A stretch of DNA of 64,000 nucleotides from Paraburkholderia flagellata (GCF_021390645.1 NZ_JAJEJT010000003.1:1-64000), one strand, 5' to 3'. Positions 23,951 to 32,635 are shown, numbered from the stretch's first letter. The notes: generated by a model not told the origin, from the sequence alone. A program made the numbers and translations.

Positions 23951-25042
23951 ATGACCGATGGCACCAACGAAGCACCCGGCGCGCCCAGTGTCCCCAGTGG
24001 TCCCAATGCGGGTCCCAATGTGACGCTGGAAGAAATCGCGCGCGCAGCCGGTGTTTCTCCGAGTACGGTGTCGCGCATCCTGAACGGCACCGCACGTGTA
24101 CTTCCCGAAAAACAGCGCGCGGTGGAAGAGGCGATCGCGCGGTTCAACTATCGGCCAAATGTGCTGGCGCGCAGTCTTGCGAGCGGCCGGACCGAAACCA
24201 TCGGCGTACTGACGCAGGCCGTGTCGAGCCCGTTTTACGCCGAGTGGCTGCGCGGGATCGAAGAGGCGCTTTCCGAGCCAGGCTTCACGCCGATTTTCGT
24301 GAGCAGCCGCTGGAATGTCGTCGACGAAAAGGCTCGCCTCGAAGAATTCGTCGCACGCCGCGTGGACGGCATCATTTTGCTGCACGCACAACTCGACGAG
24401 CCGACGCTCACCGAATATTCGCGCTACGCACCCATGCTCGTGCTGGGGCGCTCGGTGCAAAACGGCATGGCGCTAGCCGGCCTGCCGATCGACAACCTGC
24501 AGGGCGCTCGCGACGCGACGAGCCATCTGATCGAGCAGGGCCACCGCGAGATCGCGTTTATTGCTGGCCCGAGCAATCACGAGGACGCGATCGAGCGTCT
24601 CGAAGGCTACCGCATCGCACTGGAAGAAGCAGGCATCGGCTTCGACGCCGATCTGGTCGAGCAGGGCGATTACCTCGAAACAGGTGGAGTCGCGGCGATG
24701 GAGCGGTTGCTGGCGCGCCGGCCGTCGCTGAGTGCGGTGTTCTGCGCGAACGACCAGACCGCGTACGGTGCGCGTCTTGCGATGTTTCGCCGCGGCGTGC
24801 GCGTGCCCGAAGACGTATCGCTGGTCGGCTTCGACGATCTGCCTACATCTTCGTATATGACGCCGCCTTTGACGACGGTCAGGCAGCCGACCTATGAAAT
24901 CGGCCGACTCGCGGCGCAAGGCATCGTGCAGATGATCCGCAAGCAGCCCATTGCGCTGAGCCCGATTCCGCTCACGCTCGTGACGCGCGAAACGACGCGT
25001 CGCATAGGGCCTTCGTTGAACAAGGGAAACACACATGCGTGA
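23951..25042 (+). CDS. LacI-family repressor of sugar locus 1
   Basis: The 363-residue protein has a poorly conserved 23-residue N-terminal extension, then the LacI helix-turn-helix (VTLEEIARAAGVSPSTVSRILNG, about 24-46), the hinge helix region to about 78 (RPNVLARSLASG) and a periplasmic-binding-type sugar domain. AGGCGGA lies before the ATG. Identical operators lie 22 bases upstream and 122 bases before the importer operon, so it very likely represses itself and the operon until a sugar or disaccharide binds. Variants of the site upstream of the porin suggest a wider regulon. Confidence 0.92.
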   Translation: MTDGTNEAPGAPSVPSGPNAGPNVTLEEIARAAGVSPSTVSRILNGTARVLPEKQRAVEEAIARFNYRPNVLARSLASGRTETIGVLTQAVSSPFYAEWLRGIEEALSEPGFTPIFVSSRWNVVDEKARLEEFVARRVDGIILLHAQLDEPTLTEYSRYAPMLVLGRSVQNGMALAGLPIDNLQGARDATSHLIEQGHREIAFIAGPSNHEDAIERLEGYRIALEEAGIGFDADLVEQGDYLETGGVAAMERLLARRPSLSAVFCANDQTAYGARLAMFRRGVRVPEDVSLVGFDDLPTSSYMTPPLTTVRQPTYEIGRLAAQGIVQMIRKQPIALSPIPLTLVTRETTRRIGPSLNKGNTHA

Positions 25043-25093
25043 GGTTCGCGATCACGCTTGTGTCCCTGGCGGGCCGTTTTTTTAGTTTTACAG

Positions 25094-25107
25094 TGAAAGC
25101 GCTTTCA
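25094..25107. promoter_or_regulatory. LacI operator TGAAAGCGCTTTCA before importer operon 1
   Basis: Perfect palindrome identical to the site before the LacI gene, 122 bases before the binding-protein ATG at 25229 and just after the LacI stop. It is the expected operator of the ABC-GH1 operon. Confidence 0.8.
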
Positions 25108-25228
25108 AACAACAGCGCAAGGTGAAAAGTTCATCAAGCACTGCGAAGCAATACAACAGGGGAAGTAGTTCGTAGCAGCAGGGGAGCATCTGAACGTCAC
25201 TCACAAACGTTTCATCAGGAGACATGTA

Positions 25229-26476
25229 ATGGATTTCCGTTTTTCAGGCACTGCCGCCGCCGTTTTGCTCAGCCTGGCTACAGTGGCTGCGCATGCCAAC
25301 ACCACGCTGACCGTCGCGGTGTTTCCGAAGCTCGACCAGGAGATCAAGGACGCGATTCCCGCGTGGAAGAAGCTGCATCCGGACGTCGACATCAAGGTGA
25401 CGTCGCTCGCGATCGGCGATCACCACAACGCGATGACCACCGCGCTCGCAACCAGTTCGGACCTGCCCGATGTGATGGCCGTGGAAGTCGGCTTCATTGG
25501 CCGCTTCGCGGCAGGCGGCGGTCTCGAAGACCTGGCCAAGCCGCCTTATAGCGCGGGTCAGTACAAGAGCCAGTTCATCAACTACACGTTCGCGCAGGCC
25601 ACCACGCAGGACGGCCAGATTGTCGGCATGCCGGGCGATATCGGCCCCGGCACGCTGTTCTACCGCAAGGACATTCTCGACAAGGCCGGCGTGACCGAAG
25701 CCGATCTGACGAAGTCTTGGGACTCGTATCTCGCGGCAGGCCAGAAGATCAAGAAGACGACGGGTGCGTACCTGATGGCGTCGTCGCGCGATATCGAAGA
25801 CATCTATATTCGCGCGGACCTGAAGGAAGGCGATGGCGTGTACTTCGACAAGGCCGGCAATCCGGTCGTGACGTCGCCGCGCTTCGTGAAGGCGTTCGAG
25901 CTTGCGAAGAAAGCCCGTGATCTCGGCCTCGACGCGAAGATCACGCCGTGGTCGAACGAATGGGCCGAAAGCTTCAAGCGCGGCACGGTCGCGACGCAAA
26001 TGATGGGCGCCTGGCTTGGCGGCCACCTCTCGTCTTGGATCGCACCGGACACGAAGGGTCTCTGGCGCGCGACGAATCTGCCTGGCGGCGCTTATGCGTC
26101 GTTCGGCGGCACGTTCTGGTCGATTCCGGCGAAGGCCACGCAAAAGCCGTTGTCGTGGGAGTTCATCAAGTTCCTGACGACGCGCACGGACGAGCAGCTC
26201 GCTTCGTTCCGCTCGATCGACGCCTTCCCGGCACTGCTTTCCGCACAGCACGACGACTTCTTTGCGCAGCCCGTGGCGTTCCTCGGCGACGAGAAAGCGC
26301 GTCTGATCTGGCGTGATGCGGCGGCGCATATTCCGGCGATCCAGCGCAGCAAGTACGACCAGGTTGCCGAAGAGGCGGTTCACTCGGCGCTCGACAAGGT
26401 GGTCGACAGCAACGAGGACATCCATCAGGCGCTGCAGGAAGCACAGGCTGAGATCACACATCGCGTCCGCCGTTAA
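25229..26476 (+). CDS. CUT1 ABC importer, sugar-binding protein (locus 1)
   Basis: AGGAGA lies six bases before the ATG. The 415-residue protein has a signal peptide (about 1-24, ending AHAN) without a lipobox, then an SBP_bac_1-type fold (TLTVAVFPKLDQEIKDAIPAWKK; GTLFYRKDILDKAGV, the conserved YNKDLFKKAG-like motif). It binds an oligosaccharide in the periplasm and hands it to the permeases downstream. Linkage to a cytoplasmic GH1 beta-glycosidase suggests cellobiose or another beta-linked disaccharide. Two GC-rich hairpins follow the gene and probably raise its mRNA level over that of the permease genes. Confidence 0.92.
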   Translation: MDFRFSGTAAAVLLSLATVAAHANTTLTVAVFPKLDQEIKDAIPAWKKLHPDVDIKVTSLAIGDHHNAMTTALATSSDLPDVMAVEVGFIGRFAAGGGLEDLAKPPYSAGQYKSQFINYTFAQATTQDGQIVGMPGDIGPGTLFYRKDILDKAGVTEADLTKSWDSYLAAGQKIKKTTGAYLMASSRDIEDIYIRADLKEGDGVYFDKAGNPVVTSPRFVKAFELAKKARDLGLDAKITPWSNEWAESFKRGTVATQMMGAWLGGHLSSWIAPDTKGLWRATNLPGGAYASFGGTFWSIPAKATQKPLSWEFIKFLTTRTDEQLASFRSIDAFPALLSAQHDDFFAQPVAFLGDEKARLIWRDAAAHIPAIQRSKYDQVAEEAVHSALDKVVDSNEDIHQALQEAQAEITHRVRR

Positions 26477-26493
26477 GCGGTTTTGACGCAACG

Positions 26494-26560
26494 GCGCGGC
26501 CCCTGGCCGCGCTCTGAAGCCCGCTGCAACAGCGTGGTCGGCCACCGAGGCCGGCCACGC
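26494..26560 (+). promoter_or_regulatory. Two intercistronic hairpins after binding-protein gene 1
   Basis: The first has perfect 8-bp arms GCGCGGCC/GGCCGCGC (26494-26501, 26505-26512). The second has 12-bp arms with one wobble pair (26532-26543, 26549-26560) and an ACCGA loop. Neither has a T-run. Such stems shield upstream mRNA from 3' exonucleases and give binding proteins in excess over permeases. Confidence 0.6.
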
Positions 26561-26580
26561 CCGAATGGACGGAACTATTG

Positions 26581-27606
26581 ATGAACTCTCCTCTGCCCAC
26601 AACTGAACAGGTCTCCCGGGAAGGGCTCGTACGCGACACGCTCGCGCCGCTCGCCCACGCTCGTGGAAAGCCGCGGGTCAACCCGGTCAAGATCGCGCCG
26701 TACCTGTTTCTAGCGCCGTTTTTTGTGCTGTTCGCCGTGTTTTTGGCCTTTCCGCTGCTGTTTTCGCTGTATCTCTCATTCCAGAGCTGGGACGCGACGG
26801 CGGGACTGGCGAGCATGAAGTGGGTGGGCCTGTCGAACTTCACATTTACGCTGACTGACCCGTGGTACTGGAAATCGCTCTACAACACGGCTTCGATGGC
26901 GGTCATGTCCGGCGTGCCGCAGCACCTCATTGCCCTGCCGCTGGCGTTCTTTCTGCAGACCGCGTTCCGCCGCTGGCGCAATTTCGTGGTGGGACTGTAT
27001 TTTCTGCCCTTCATCACGTCGAGCGTAGCTATCGCGCTGATTTTCTCGTCGCTGTATTCGACCGACTTCGGCATGATCAACCTCGCCATTACCGAAATAG
27101 GCAAGATTCCGGGGCTGCACTGGATCGTGCCTTCGAAACCGATCGAGTGGCTGTACAACCCGGCCAATGTGAAACCGGCGGTCTCCGTGGTCGTCTTCTG
27201 GCGCTACGTCGGCTGGAATACCGTGCTTTATCTGTCTGCACTGCAGACCATTCCGAAGGATATTTACGAAGCGGCGCGCATTGACGGCGCGAACGGCTGG
27301 CAACAGTTCACGCGCATCACGATTCCGCTTCTCAAGCCGATGATCTTTTTCGCGGTCACGCTTTCGATCATCGGCGGGCTGCAACTGTTCGAAGAGCCTT
27401 TCATCCTGCTCCCGAACGACGGCATGGGTACGAGCCAGTCCGGCTTGACCACGGCGGTCTACATGTACCGCACGGCATTCCACGACGGCGACTTCGGCAC
27501 AGCCAGTTCGATTGCGTGGCTGCTCTTCATCACGATTTCCGCGCTGATGTGGCTCAACACGCGCATTTTCCACCGCAGCGGCATGAAAGAGGAGGCACAG
27601 CGATGA
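26581..27606 (+). CDS. CUT1 ABC importer, permease 1 (MalF-like, locus 1)
   Basis: The ATG at 26581 gives 341 residues; GGAAC lies before it, and a TTG directly ahead is less likely. About six membrane helices follow a 40-residue cytoplasmic start. The EAA loop reads YEAARIDGANGWQQFTRITIPLLKP near residues 225-249, the contact with the ATPase. Its stop overlaps the start of the next permease gene (ATGA). Together they form the transmembrane channel of the importer. Confidence 0.92.
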   Translation: MNSPLPTTEQVSREGLVRDTLAPLAHARGKPRVNPVKIAPYLFLAPFFVLFAVFLAFPLLFSLYLSFQSWDATAGLASMKWVGLSNFTFTLTDPWYWKSLYNTASMAVMSGVPQHLIALPLAFFLQTAFRRWRNFVVGLYFLPFITSSVAIALIFSSLYSTDFGMINLAITEIGKIPGLHWIVPSKPIEWLYNPANVKPAVSVVVFWRYVGWNTVLYLSALQTIPKDIYEAARIDGANGWQQFTRITIPLLKPMIFFAVTLSIIGGLQLFEEPFILLPNDGMGTSQSGLTTAVYMYRTAFHDGDFGTASSIAWLLFITISALMWLNTRIFHRSGMKEEAQR

Positions 27607-28433
27607 AACTGTCCAAAAACAAGGCACGTTATACGGGTTACGTCGTCGTGCTGACTGGGGCGGTGCTGATGTTCTCGCCGTTCTGGTTCATGTTCGTCTT
27701 CGCCACGCACACGAGTTCGGAGATTTTCTCGATGCCGCCGCCGCTCTGGTTCGGCAACGCGTTTCTCGACAACATGGCGTCGCTCATGCGGCACATTCCG
27801 TTCTGGCGCAATCTGGGCTGGAGCTTTTACACGGCCACGATTCAGACCGTGCTGACGCTGCTCGTTACGTCGATGGCAGGTTACGCGTTCGCCATGTACG
27901 AGTTCCGCTTCAAGAAGACGCTCTTTGCCGTTGCGCTCACAGCCATGCTGGTGCCGCCGTTCCTCAGCATGATTCCGACCTTCATGACGATGAACCTGCT
28001 CGGCTGGATCAATCAGCCGCGCGCGCTGTATGTGCCAGGCGCTGCCGCCGCGCTCGGCGTGTTCCTCATGCGTCAGTACATCTCGTCGGCCATTCCGTCC
28101 GACCTGATTGAGGCGGCGCGCATCGACGGCTGCGGCGAGTTCCGCATTTACTGGAGCATCGTGCTGCCGCTGCTCGGACCGGCACTCGGCACGCTTGGGC
28201 TCATCAGCTTCATTCAGGCCTGGAATAACTTCCTCTCGGCGCTCGTCGTACTGCGTTCGCCTTCGATGTACACGCTGCCCCTCGCGCTGCGCATTTTGCA
28301 AAGCCCGACCAATTCGGACTGGGGCGCGGTGATGGCGGGTTCGGCGGTCGCGGTGGTGCCGTTGCTCGTGCTGTTCGCTTTCACCTCGCGGCGTTTGATC
28401 GACGGTTTGACGACCGGCGCGGTCAAGGCCTGA
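27603..28433 (+). CDS. CUT1 ABC importer, permease 2 (MalG-like, locus 1)
   Basis: The ATG at 27603 overlaps the TGA of the first permease gene, so translation is coupled. The 276-residue protein has six helices and the EAA loop LIEAARIDGCGEFRIYWSIVLPLLGP near 165-190. It pairs with the upstream permease. A short spacer of 71 bases leads to the GH1 gene. Confidence 0.92.
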   Translation: MKLSKNKARYTGYVVVLTGAVLMFSPFWFMFVFATHTSSEIFSMPPPLWFGNAFLDNMASLMRHIPFWRNLGWSFYTATIQTVLTLLVTSMAGYAFAMYEFRFKKTLFAVALTAMLVPPFLSMIPTFMTMNLLGWINQPRALYVPGAAAALGVFLMRQYISSAIPSDLIEAARIDGCGEFRIYWSIVLPLLGPALGTLGLISFIQAWNNFLSALVVLRSPSMYTLPLALRILQSPTNSDWGAVMAGSAVAVVPLLVLFAFTSRRLIDGLTTGAVKA

Positions 28434-28504
28434 GTTTCTCTCCATTCGTTTCAAGCCCGTTCGCTAAAAAAAAGCGGACACGACTAATCAGGATACCTAT
28501 AGTT

Positions 28505-29842
28505 ATGTCGACGTTTCGATTCAAGGAAGACTTCGTTTGGGGCGTGGCCACCAGCTCGTATCAGATCGAAGGCGCAGCGCGTGAGGACGGCCGTGGCGAG
28601 TCGATCTGGGACACGTTCTGCCGTGTGCCCGGCAAGGTCGTCAAAGGCGAGAGCGGCGACGTGGCCTGCGATCACTACCATCGCTTCGAGGAAGATCTCG
28701 ATCTGATGGCGCAAATGGGCGTCAATGCTTACCGCTTTTCGATTGCATGGCCGCGTGTGCAGCCGGATGGCCGCGGCGCGTACAACGAAAAGGGCCTCGC
28801 GTTCTACGAGCGTCTAGTCGACGGCTTGCTCGAGCGCGGCATTCAGCCGTTCGCGACGCTCTATCACTGGGACTTGCCGCAAGCGTTGCAGACGTCGCAA
28901 AACGGTTGGGAAAGCCGCGACACGGCGTATCGTTTCGCAGACTACGCACGCAAGATCGGCAGCGTGCTCGGCGACCGGGTGGCTTCGATCGCCACGCACA
29001 ACGAGCCCTGGTGTACCGCGTGGCTCGGCAATGCAACGGGTTACTTCGCGCCGGGCAACGCGGACCTGAAGAAAGCGGCCCACGTGGCGCATCATCTGCT
29101 GCTTTCGCACGGCCTCGCGGTTCAGGCCATGCGCGCCGATGGCGTGAAGGCGCCGCTTGGCATCGTGCTCAACCAGTCGCCGGCACACGGCGCGACCGAC
29201 GCGCCCGAAGATCTGGCTGCCGCATCGCTCGAATACGCGAAGTTCGTGCGCTGGTACATGGACCCGATCTTCAAGGGCGAATATCCGGCCGAAGCGTTGC
29301 AATGGTATGGCGCGAACGGCCCGCAGGAGGTGATTCGCGAAGGCGACTTCGACATCATCGGCACGCCGCTCGACTTCCTCGGCATCAACTATTACACGCG
29401 AATTTTCGCAAGCGCTTCAGGCGAAAAGCGTCCACCGGGCGTGCACGGCTTCACGGACATGGACTGGGAAGTCTATCCGGAAGGCCTCACCGAACTGCTC
29501 ACGAAGCTCAACGCCGAGTACAAGCTGCCGCCGATTTACATCACCGAGAACGGCTGCGCGGCGAAAGACGTGCTCGAAAACGGCCGCGTGCAGGACACCG
29601 ACCGCATCCAGTTCCTCGATCTGCATCTGGCCGCACTGTCCGAAGCCGCACAACAAGGTGTGGACGTGGCCGGCTATTTCGCATGGAGCATGCTGGACAA
29701 CTTTGAATGGGCGTCCGGTTACGACAAGCGCTTCGGCATGGTGTATGTCGACTACGAGACCCAGAAGCGCACGCTGAAGGACAGCGCGCACTGGTATAGC
29801 CAGGTCATCGCGGAACATGCCGCCGCTGAGGCAGCCCGCTAA
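28505..29842 (+). CDS. GH1 beta-glycosidase (beta-glucosidase type)
   Basis: The 445-residue protein is a full-length GH1 enzyme: FVWGVATSSYQIEGA at 11-24, acid/base E167 in HNEPW, nucleophile E348 in ITENG and the C-terminal WSMLDNFEWASGY substrate-binding motif. There is no signal peptide, so it works in the cytoplasm on sugars brought in by the importer encoded around it. GH1 enzymes of this type release glucose (or another sugar) from beta-linked disaccharides or aryl glycosides by a retaining mechanism. Sitting inside the operon, between permease and ATPase genes, argues for beta-glucoside or related oligosaccharide use. Confidence 0.95.
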   Translation: MSTFRFKEDFVWGVATSSYQIEGAAREDGRGESIWDTFCRVPGKVVKGESGDVACDHYHRFEEDLDLMAQMGVNAYRFSIAWPRVQPDGRGAYNEKGLAFYERLVDGLLERGIQPFATLYHWDLPQALQTSQNGWESRDTAYRFADYARKIGSVLGDRVASIATHNEPWCTAWLGNATGYFAPGNADLKKAAHVAHHLLLSHGLAVQAMRADGVKAPLGIVLNQSPAHGATDAPEDLAAASLEYAKFVRWYMDPIFKGEYPAEALQWYGANGPQEVIREGDFDIIGTPLDFLGINYYTRIFASASGEKRPPGVHGFTDMDWEVYPEGLTELLTKLNAEYKLPPIYITENGCAAKDVLENGRVQDTDRIQFLDLHLAALSEAAQQGVDVAGYFAWSMLDNFEWASGYDKRFGMVYVDYETQKRTLKDSAHWYSQVIAEHAAAEAAR

Positions 29843-29867
29843 CGCTGGCACACAGACAGCACCGTAA

Positions 29868-29905
29868 CCCGCGCGAAGAAGGCACAGACGTCAACCTCGC
29901 GCGGG
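29868..29905 (+). promoter_or_regulatory. Intercistronic hairpin between GH1 and ATPase genes
   Basis: CCCGCGCGA (29868-29876) pairs perfectly with TCGCGCGGG (29897-29905) over a 20-base loop. No T-run follows. It may adjust mRNA stability within the operon. Confidence 0.4.
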
Positions 29906-29938
29906 ACGACAAGCAAGAGCACTAAGGAGGACGTAACA

Positions 29939-31069
29939 ATGGGCGAACTCGTATTGCGCAACGTCGCGAAGACGTACGGCGAAGGTCCGCAGATCATTCA
30001 GGGCATCGATCTTCATATTCCGGACGGACAGTTCACGGTATTCGTCGGGCCCTCGGGTTGCGGGAAGTCGACCATGCTGCGCATGATCGCCGGGCTCGAG
30101 GAAGTGAGCGGCGGCGACATTCTGATCGACGGCGTGCGTGTGAACGATTTGCAGCCGGTGGACCGCGGCGTGTCGATGGTGTTCCAGAGCTATGCGCTCT
30201 ATCCGCATATGACGGTTGAGCAGAATATGGGCTTTTCGCTCAAGCTCTCGGGCAAATCGAAGCGCGAAGTGCGCGAAGTAGTGGGCCGTGCCGCCGAAAT
30301 CCTGCAGATCACGCACCTGCTCGATCGCAAGCCCAAGGCGCTCTCGGGCGGCCAGCGGCAACGAGTCGCGATCGGCCGCGCGATCGTGCGCAAGCCACGT
30401 GTGTTTCTGTTCGACGAACCGCTGTCGAATCTCGATGCGGCACTGCGCGTGCAAATGCGCATCGAACTGGCGAAGCTGCACCGTGAACTCGGCACGACGA
30501 TGATTTACGTCACGCACGATCAGGTCGAAGCGATGACGCTAGGCGAGCAGATCGTGGTGTTCAACAAAGGCAACATCGAACAGACGGGCGCACCGCTCGA
30601 TCTGTACGACCGGCCCGCGAACCGTTTTGTCGGCGGCTTTATCGGCTCGCCGCAAATGAACATGCTCAGCGCCACGGTCGTGTCGCAAAACGGCGTGCAA
30701 ACCGTCCTGGCGCTCGCGGGTGCGAGCCACCGCATCGCGCTGTCGGGTCGTCCGGACCGTGCGCTCAACGGCGAATTGACCTTGGGCGTGCGCGCCGAAC
30801 ACCTGAGCATCGGCTTGGCGGACGAAGGCATCGCCGCCCGTGTCGAACTGGTCGAACATCTGGGCGACGTGTCGATCCTGCACGCGCGTCTGGATGGCAT
30901 GGCGCACGCCATTGCACTCAAGCTCGACAAGAAGGACGCGCAGTACGAACCGGGTGCACGCGTAGGCATCAAGGTGGCGTCGTCCGCGGTCACGCTTTTC
31001 GACACGAAGGGCGCGGCGGTGACGTTCGAGCGCCCCGAAGTGGGGGAGCACGTTCAAGCCGTCGTTTGA
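29939..31069 (+). CDS. CUT1 ABC importer ATPase (MsmK/UgpC-like, locus 1)
   Basis: TAAGGAGG precedes the ATG at good spacing. The 376-residue protein has Walker A GPSGCGKST at 37-45, the Q-loop near 83, the signature LSGGQ at 135-139, Walker B VFLFDE at 155-160 and a C-terminal TOBE/OB region from about 240, as in MalK-type subunits. It powers the importer; MalK-type ATPases can serve several permeases. It closes the operon, apart from a small gene of unknown function after it. Confidence 0.95.
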   Translation: MGELVLRNVAKTYGEGPQIIQGIDLHIPDGQFTVFVGPSGCGKSTMLRMIAGLEEVSGGDILIDGVRVNDLQPVDRGVSMVFQSYALYPHMTVEQNMGFSLKLSGKSKREVREVVGRAAEILQITHLLDRKPKALSGGQRQRVAIGRAIVRKPRVFLFDEPLSNLDAALRVQMRIELAKLHRELGTTMIYVTHDQVEAMTLGEQIVVFNKGNIEQTGAPLDLYDRPANRFVGGFIGSPQMNMLSATVVSQNGVQTVLALAGASHRIALSGRPDRALNGELTLGVRAEHLSIGLADEGIAARVELVEHLGDVSILHARLDGMAHAIALKLDKKDAQYEPGARVGIKVASSAVTLFDTKGAAVTFERPEVGEHVQAVV

Positions 31070-31098
31070 CGTGCGCAATTGCGATGGAGATGAGTGCA

Positions 31099-31323
31099 AT
31101 GGCGAACAAAGGGTCGAAGGGCGATTTCGAGTCCGCTGCGAAGGCGCCGCCCGGGCGTGCTGCGACGCCTGCGCAAGCGCCTGACGTGACGGACGGGGAA
31201 CGCGATCCGACGCGCAGGCGCCCGGAGAAACGGCGCGAACCGCTGCATGCGTTCATCGTCCATTTCGATGCGGAGCCTTCATCGAAGCCGCTGTCCGCGG
31301 ATTATCCGGACCAGCAAACGTGA
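31099..31323 (+). CDS. Possible small basic/disordered protein (74 aa)
   Basis: GGAG lies about eight bases before the ATG at 31099 and the frame runs 74 codons (MANKGSKGDFESAAKAPPG...). The product is rich in Ala, Pro, Arg, Glu and looks disordered, with a short hydrophobic HAFIVHF segment late. It starts 29 bases after the ATPase stop and could be the last gene of the operon. The composition gives little proof of coding, so it may be only a chance frame. Confidence 0.35.
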   Translation: MANKGSKGDFESAAKAPPGRAATPAQAPDVTDGERDPTRRRPEKRREPLHAFIVHFDAEPSSKPLSADYPDQQT

Positions 31324-31546
31324 CGATGTCGGGACAGGGATGATTGCGAGTGTCGCGAATAGGCGTTACGACTTTTGTTACCGCATATTTAACGTTAGCC
31401 GGAACGGTACTTTTTTGCAGTACCCTGTGGTGAGCCCGCCGAGTGCGCTTTCCTTGCTGGGCCGGGTTCTGGCGGGGTTTACGCGCACGCTGCGGTATTT
31501 CGCCGAGCCCAGGTAAACCACGCATGGCGGCACCGGAACGGTGGAT

Positions 31547-31577
31547 TTAACATCGTTTAACGTTAAGGGTAACGTTA
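31547..31577. promoter_or_regulatory. Orphan copy of the locus 2 operator module
   Basis: It reads TTAACATC, two bases, TTAACGTTAAGG, one base, TAACGTTA. It matches 28 of 31 bases, with identical spacing, to the module at 33904-33934 before importer operon 2. It therefore probably binds the second LacI protein. The next plus-strand gene is vapB-like, 438 bases away. Confidence 0.65.
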
Positions 31578-31953
31578 TTATGTTTCTGCTTAATCGACGG
31601 TCTGCAGCAAGGGCAATCATCTCCCCCAACGCTCCGCTTTTCTGCGGCAGCGTCCGTACCGGCAAGCGAGGCGTACACCGCCCCCGCACCTGGCCGCCGG
31701 CAAGCGACACATCCTGTTGTCTTGCCTCGCGGTTCGCTCGATCACAACTCGGGCTACCTGACGGGCATTCACCAGACAGATCGATTATATGAAAGCGCGA
31801 GGGCCGCCGGGGCGTATTCGAGCGAAAGATGTTACCGGTAAAAACCCGCAGGTCGCTTGTGCGGGGTGCGCCGGCGTCAGGACGTGTTTCAGGCAGCAAA
31901 CCGTTGGGCAACACCGATAAAGAGTCATTGGGGCACGAAGCGCAGGCATTCGA

Positions 31954-31965
31954 TTGCGCGCGCAA
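31954..31965. promoter_or_regulatory. Perfect palindrome TTGCGCGCGCAA before VapBC
   Basis: A 12-bp palindrome 50 bases before the antitoxin start, followed 17 bases later by AATAAA. Antitoxin-toxin complexes usually bind a palindrome at their own promoter, so this is a candidate site. Confidence 0.35.
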
Positions 31966-32015
31966 CGACCCGATGCAATAAAAATCCGAATGAATTTTGA
32001 TGGGTGGAGATCGTC

Positions 32016-32246
32016 ATGGAAAAGCGAGTATCTAAAGCCATTTTCAAGTCCCGGGCCTGCGAGCTGTTCCGCCAGGTCGAAACGCTGGGCGAAACTGTCA
32101 TCGTGACGGACAGGGGACAACCCACCATTGAAATCCGGCCGTATCGCAGCAAGACGGAGAATCCGCTCGAACTGCTGCGCGCGTCGATCACGCATTTCAA
32201 TCTCAAGCACGCGCTTGCACCGGTCCCCGCCGAGCAGGAAGAGTAA
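32016..32246 (+). CDS. VapB/Phd-type antitoxin
   Basis: GGAG lies seven bases before the ATG at 32016, preferred over an upstream GTG at 32004. The 76-residue protein begins MEKRVSKAIFKSRACELFRQVETLGETVIVTDRGQPTIEIRPY, the Phd/YefM DNA-binding fold, followed by a C-terminal part that should wrap the toxin. The stop overlaps the toxin start (TAATG), the usual coupling for toxin-antitoxin pairs. It should neutralise the PIN toxin and repress the operon. Confidence 0.85.
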   Translation: MEKRVSKAIFKSRACELFRQVETLGETVIVTDRGQPTIEIRPYRSKTENPLELLRASITHFNLKHALAPVPAEQEE

Positions 32247-32635
32247 TGATCACGCTCGACACGCTTGCGCTCGTGTGCTGGCTCGGCAAGCAGAAAGCGT
32301 TGAGCCAGGCCGCGCACGATGCGATCGACCGCGAACTCGACGGCGGCGAGATCCTCATTTCTGCAATCAGCGCGCTGGAAATCGCGGAGTTCGTGAAGGC
32401 CGGCAGCCTCGGGCTTTCCATGGACGCCCGTAGCTGGCTCTCCACTTTTCTGAAGCTGGATGGCGTGCGCCTGATTCCGGTCGATTCCGAAATTGCGTTT
32501 CGTGCGGCGACGCTGCCGCCCGCGCTCACTTCGCATCAGAGGCTGATCGTCGCGACCGCCCGCACGCATGGCGGCGCGCTCGTGACCTCCGATGCGAAGG
32601 TGCGCGCTTCGACTTACGTCGAAACGATCTGGTGA
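32246..32635 (+). CDS. vapC: VapC-type PIN-domain toxin
   Basis: The 129-residue PIN domain begins MITLDTLALVCWL (acidic D5), has E45 in SALEIAEFV and D116 in LVTSD. The position that is usually Asp in the DRLI motif is Q98 (HQRLIVATA). PIN toxins are Mg2+-dependent RNases cutting tRNA or rRNA. Three of four usual acidic residues are kept, so activity may be reduced or shifted. The ATG overlaps the antitoxin stop. The 3' end overlaps that of the opposite LacI gene by 22 bases. Confidence 0.85.
   Translation: MITLDTLALVCWLGKQKALSQAAHDAIDRELDGGEILISAISALEIAEFVKAGSLGLSMDARSWLSTFLKLDGVRLIPVDSEIAFRAATLPPALTSHQRLIVATARTHGGALVTSDAKVRASTYVETIW

Larger units (their letters stand above)
31324..32015. 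other. Intergenic stretch, 692 bases, with orphan locus 2 operator module
   Basis: No convincing coding frame. It contains a TTAACGTTAG site at 31389-31398, two CCGGAACGGT repeats (31399-31408 and 31533-31542), the 31-base operator module at 31547-31577 and a palindrome before the VapBC genes. The layout looks like a promoter region that has lost its gene, or one that drives vapBC from afar. Confidence 0.5.

Noticed and set aside
31541..31792. 83-codon frame right after the orphan operator module
   Set aside because: Its first codons lie inside the operator itself, it has no ribosome site, and the product looks like random translation of GC-rich DNA.
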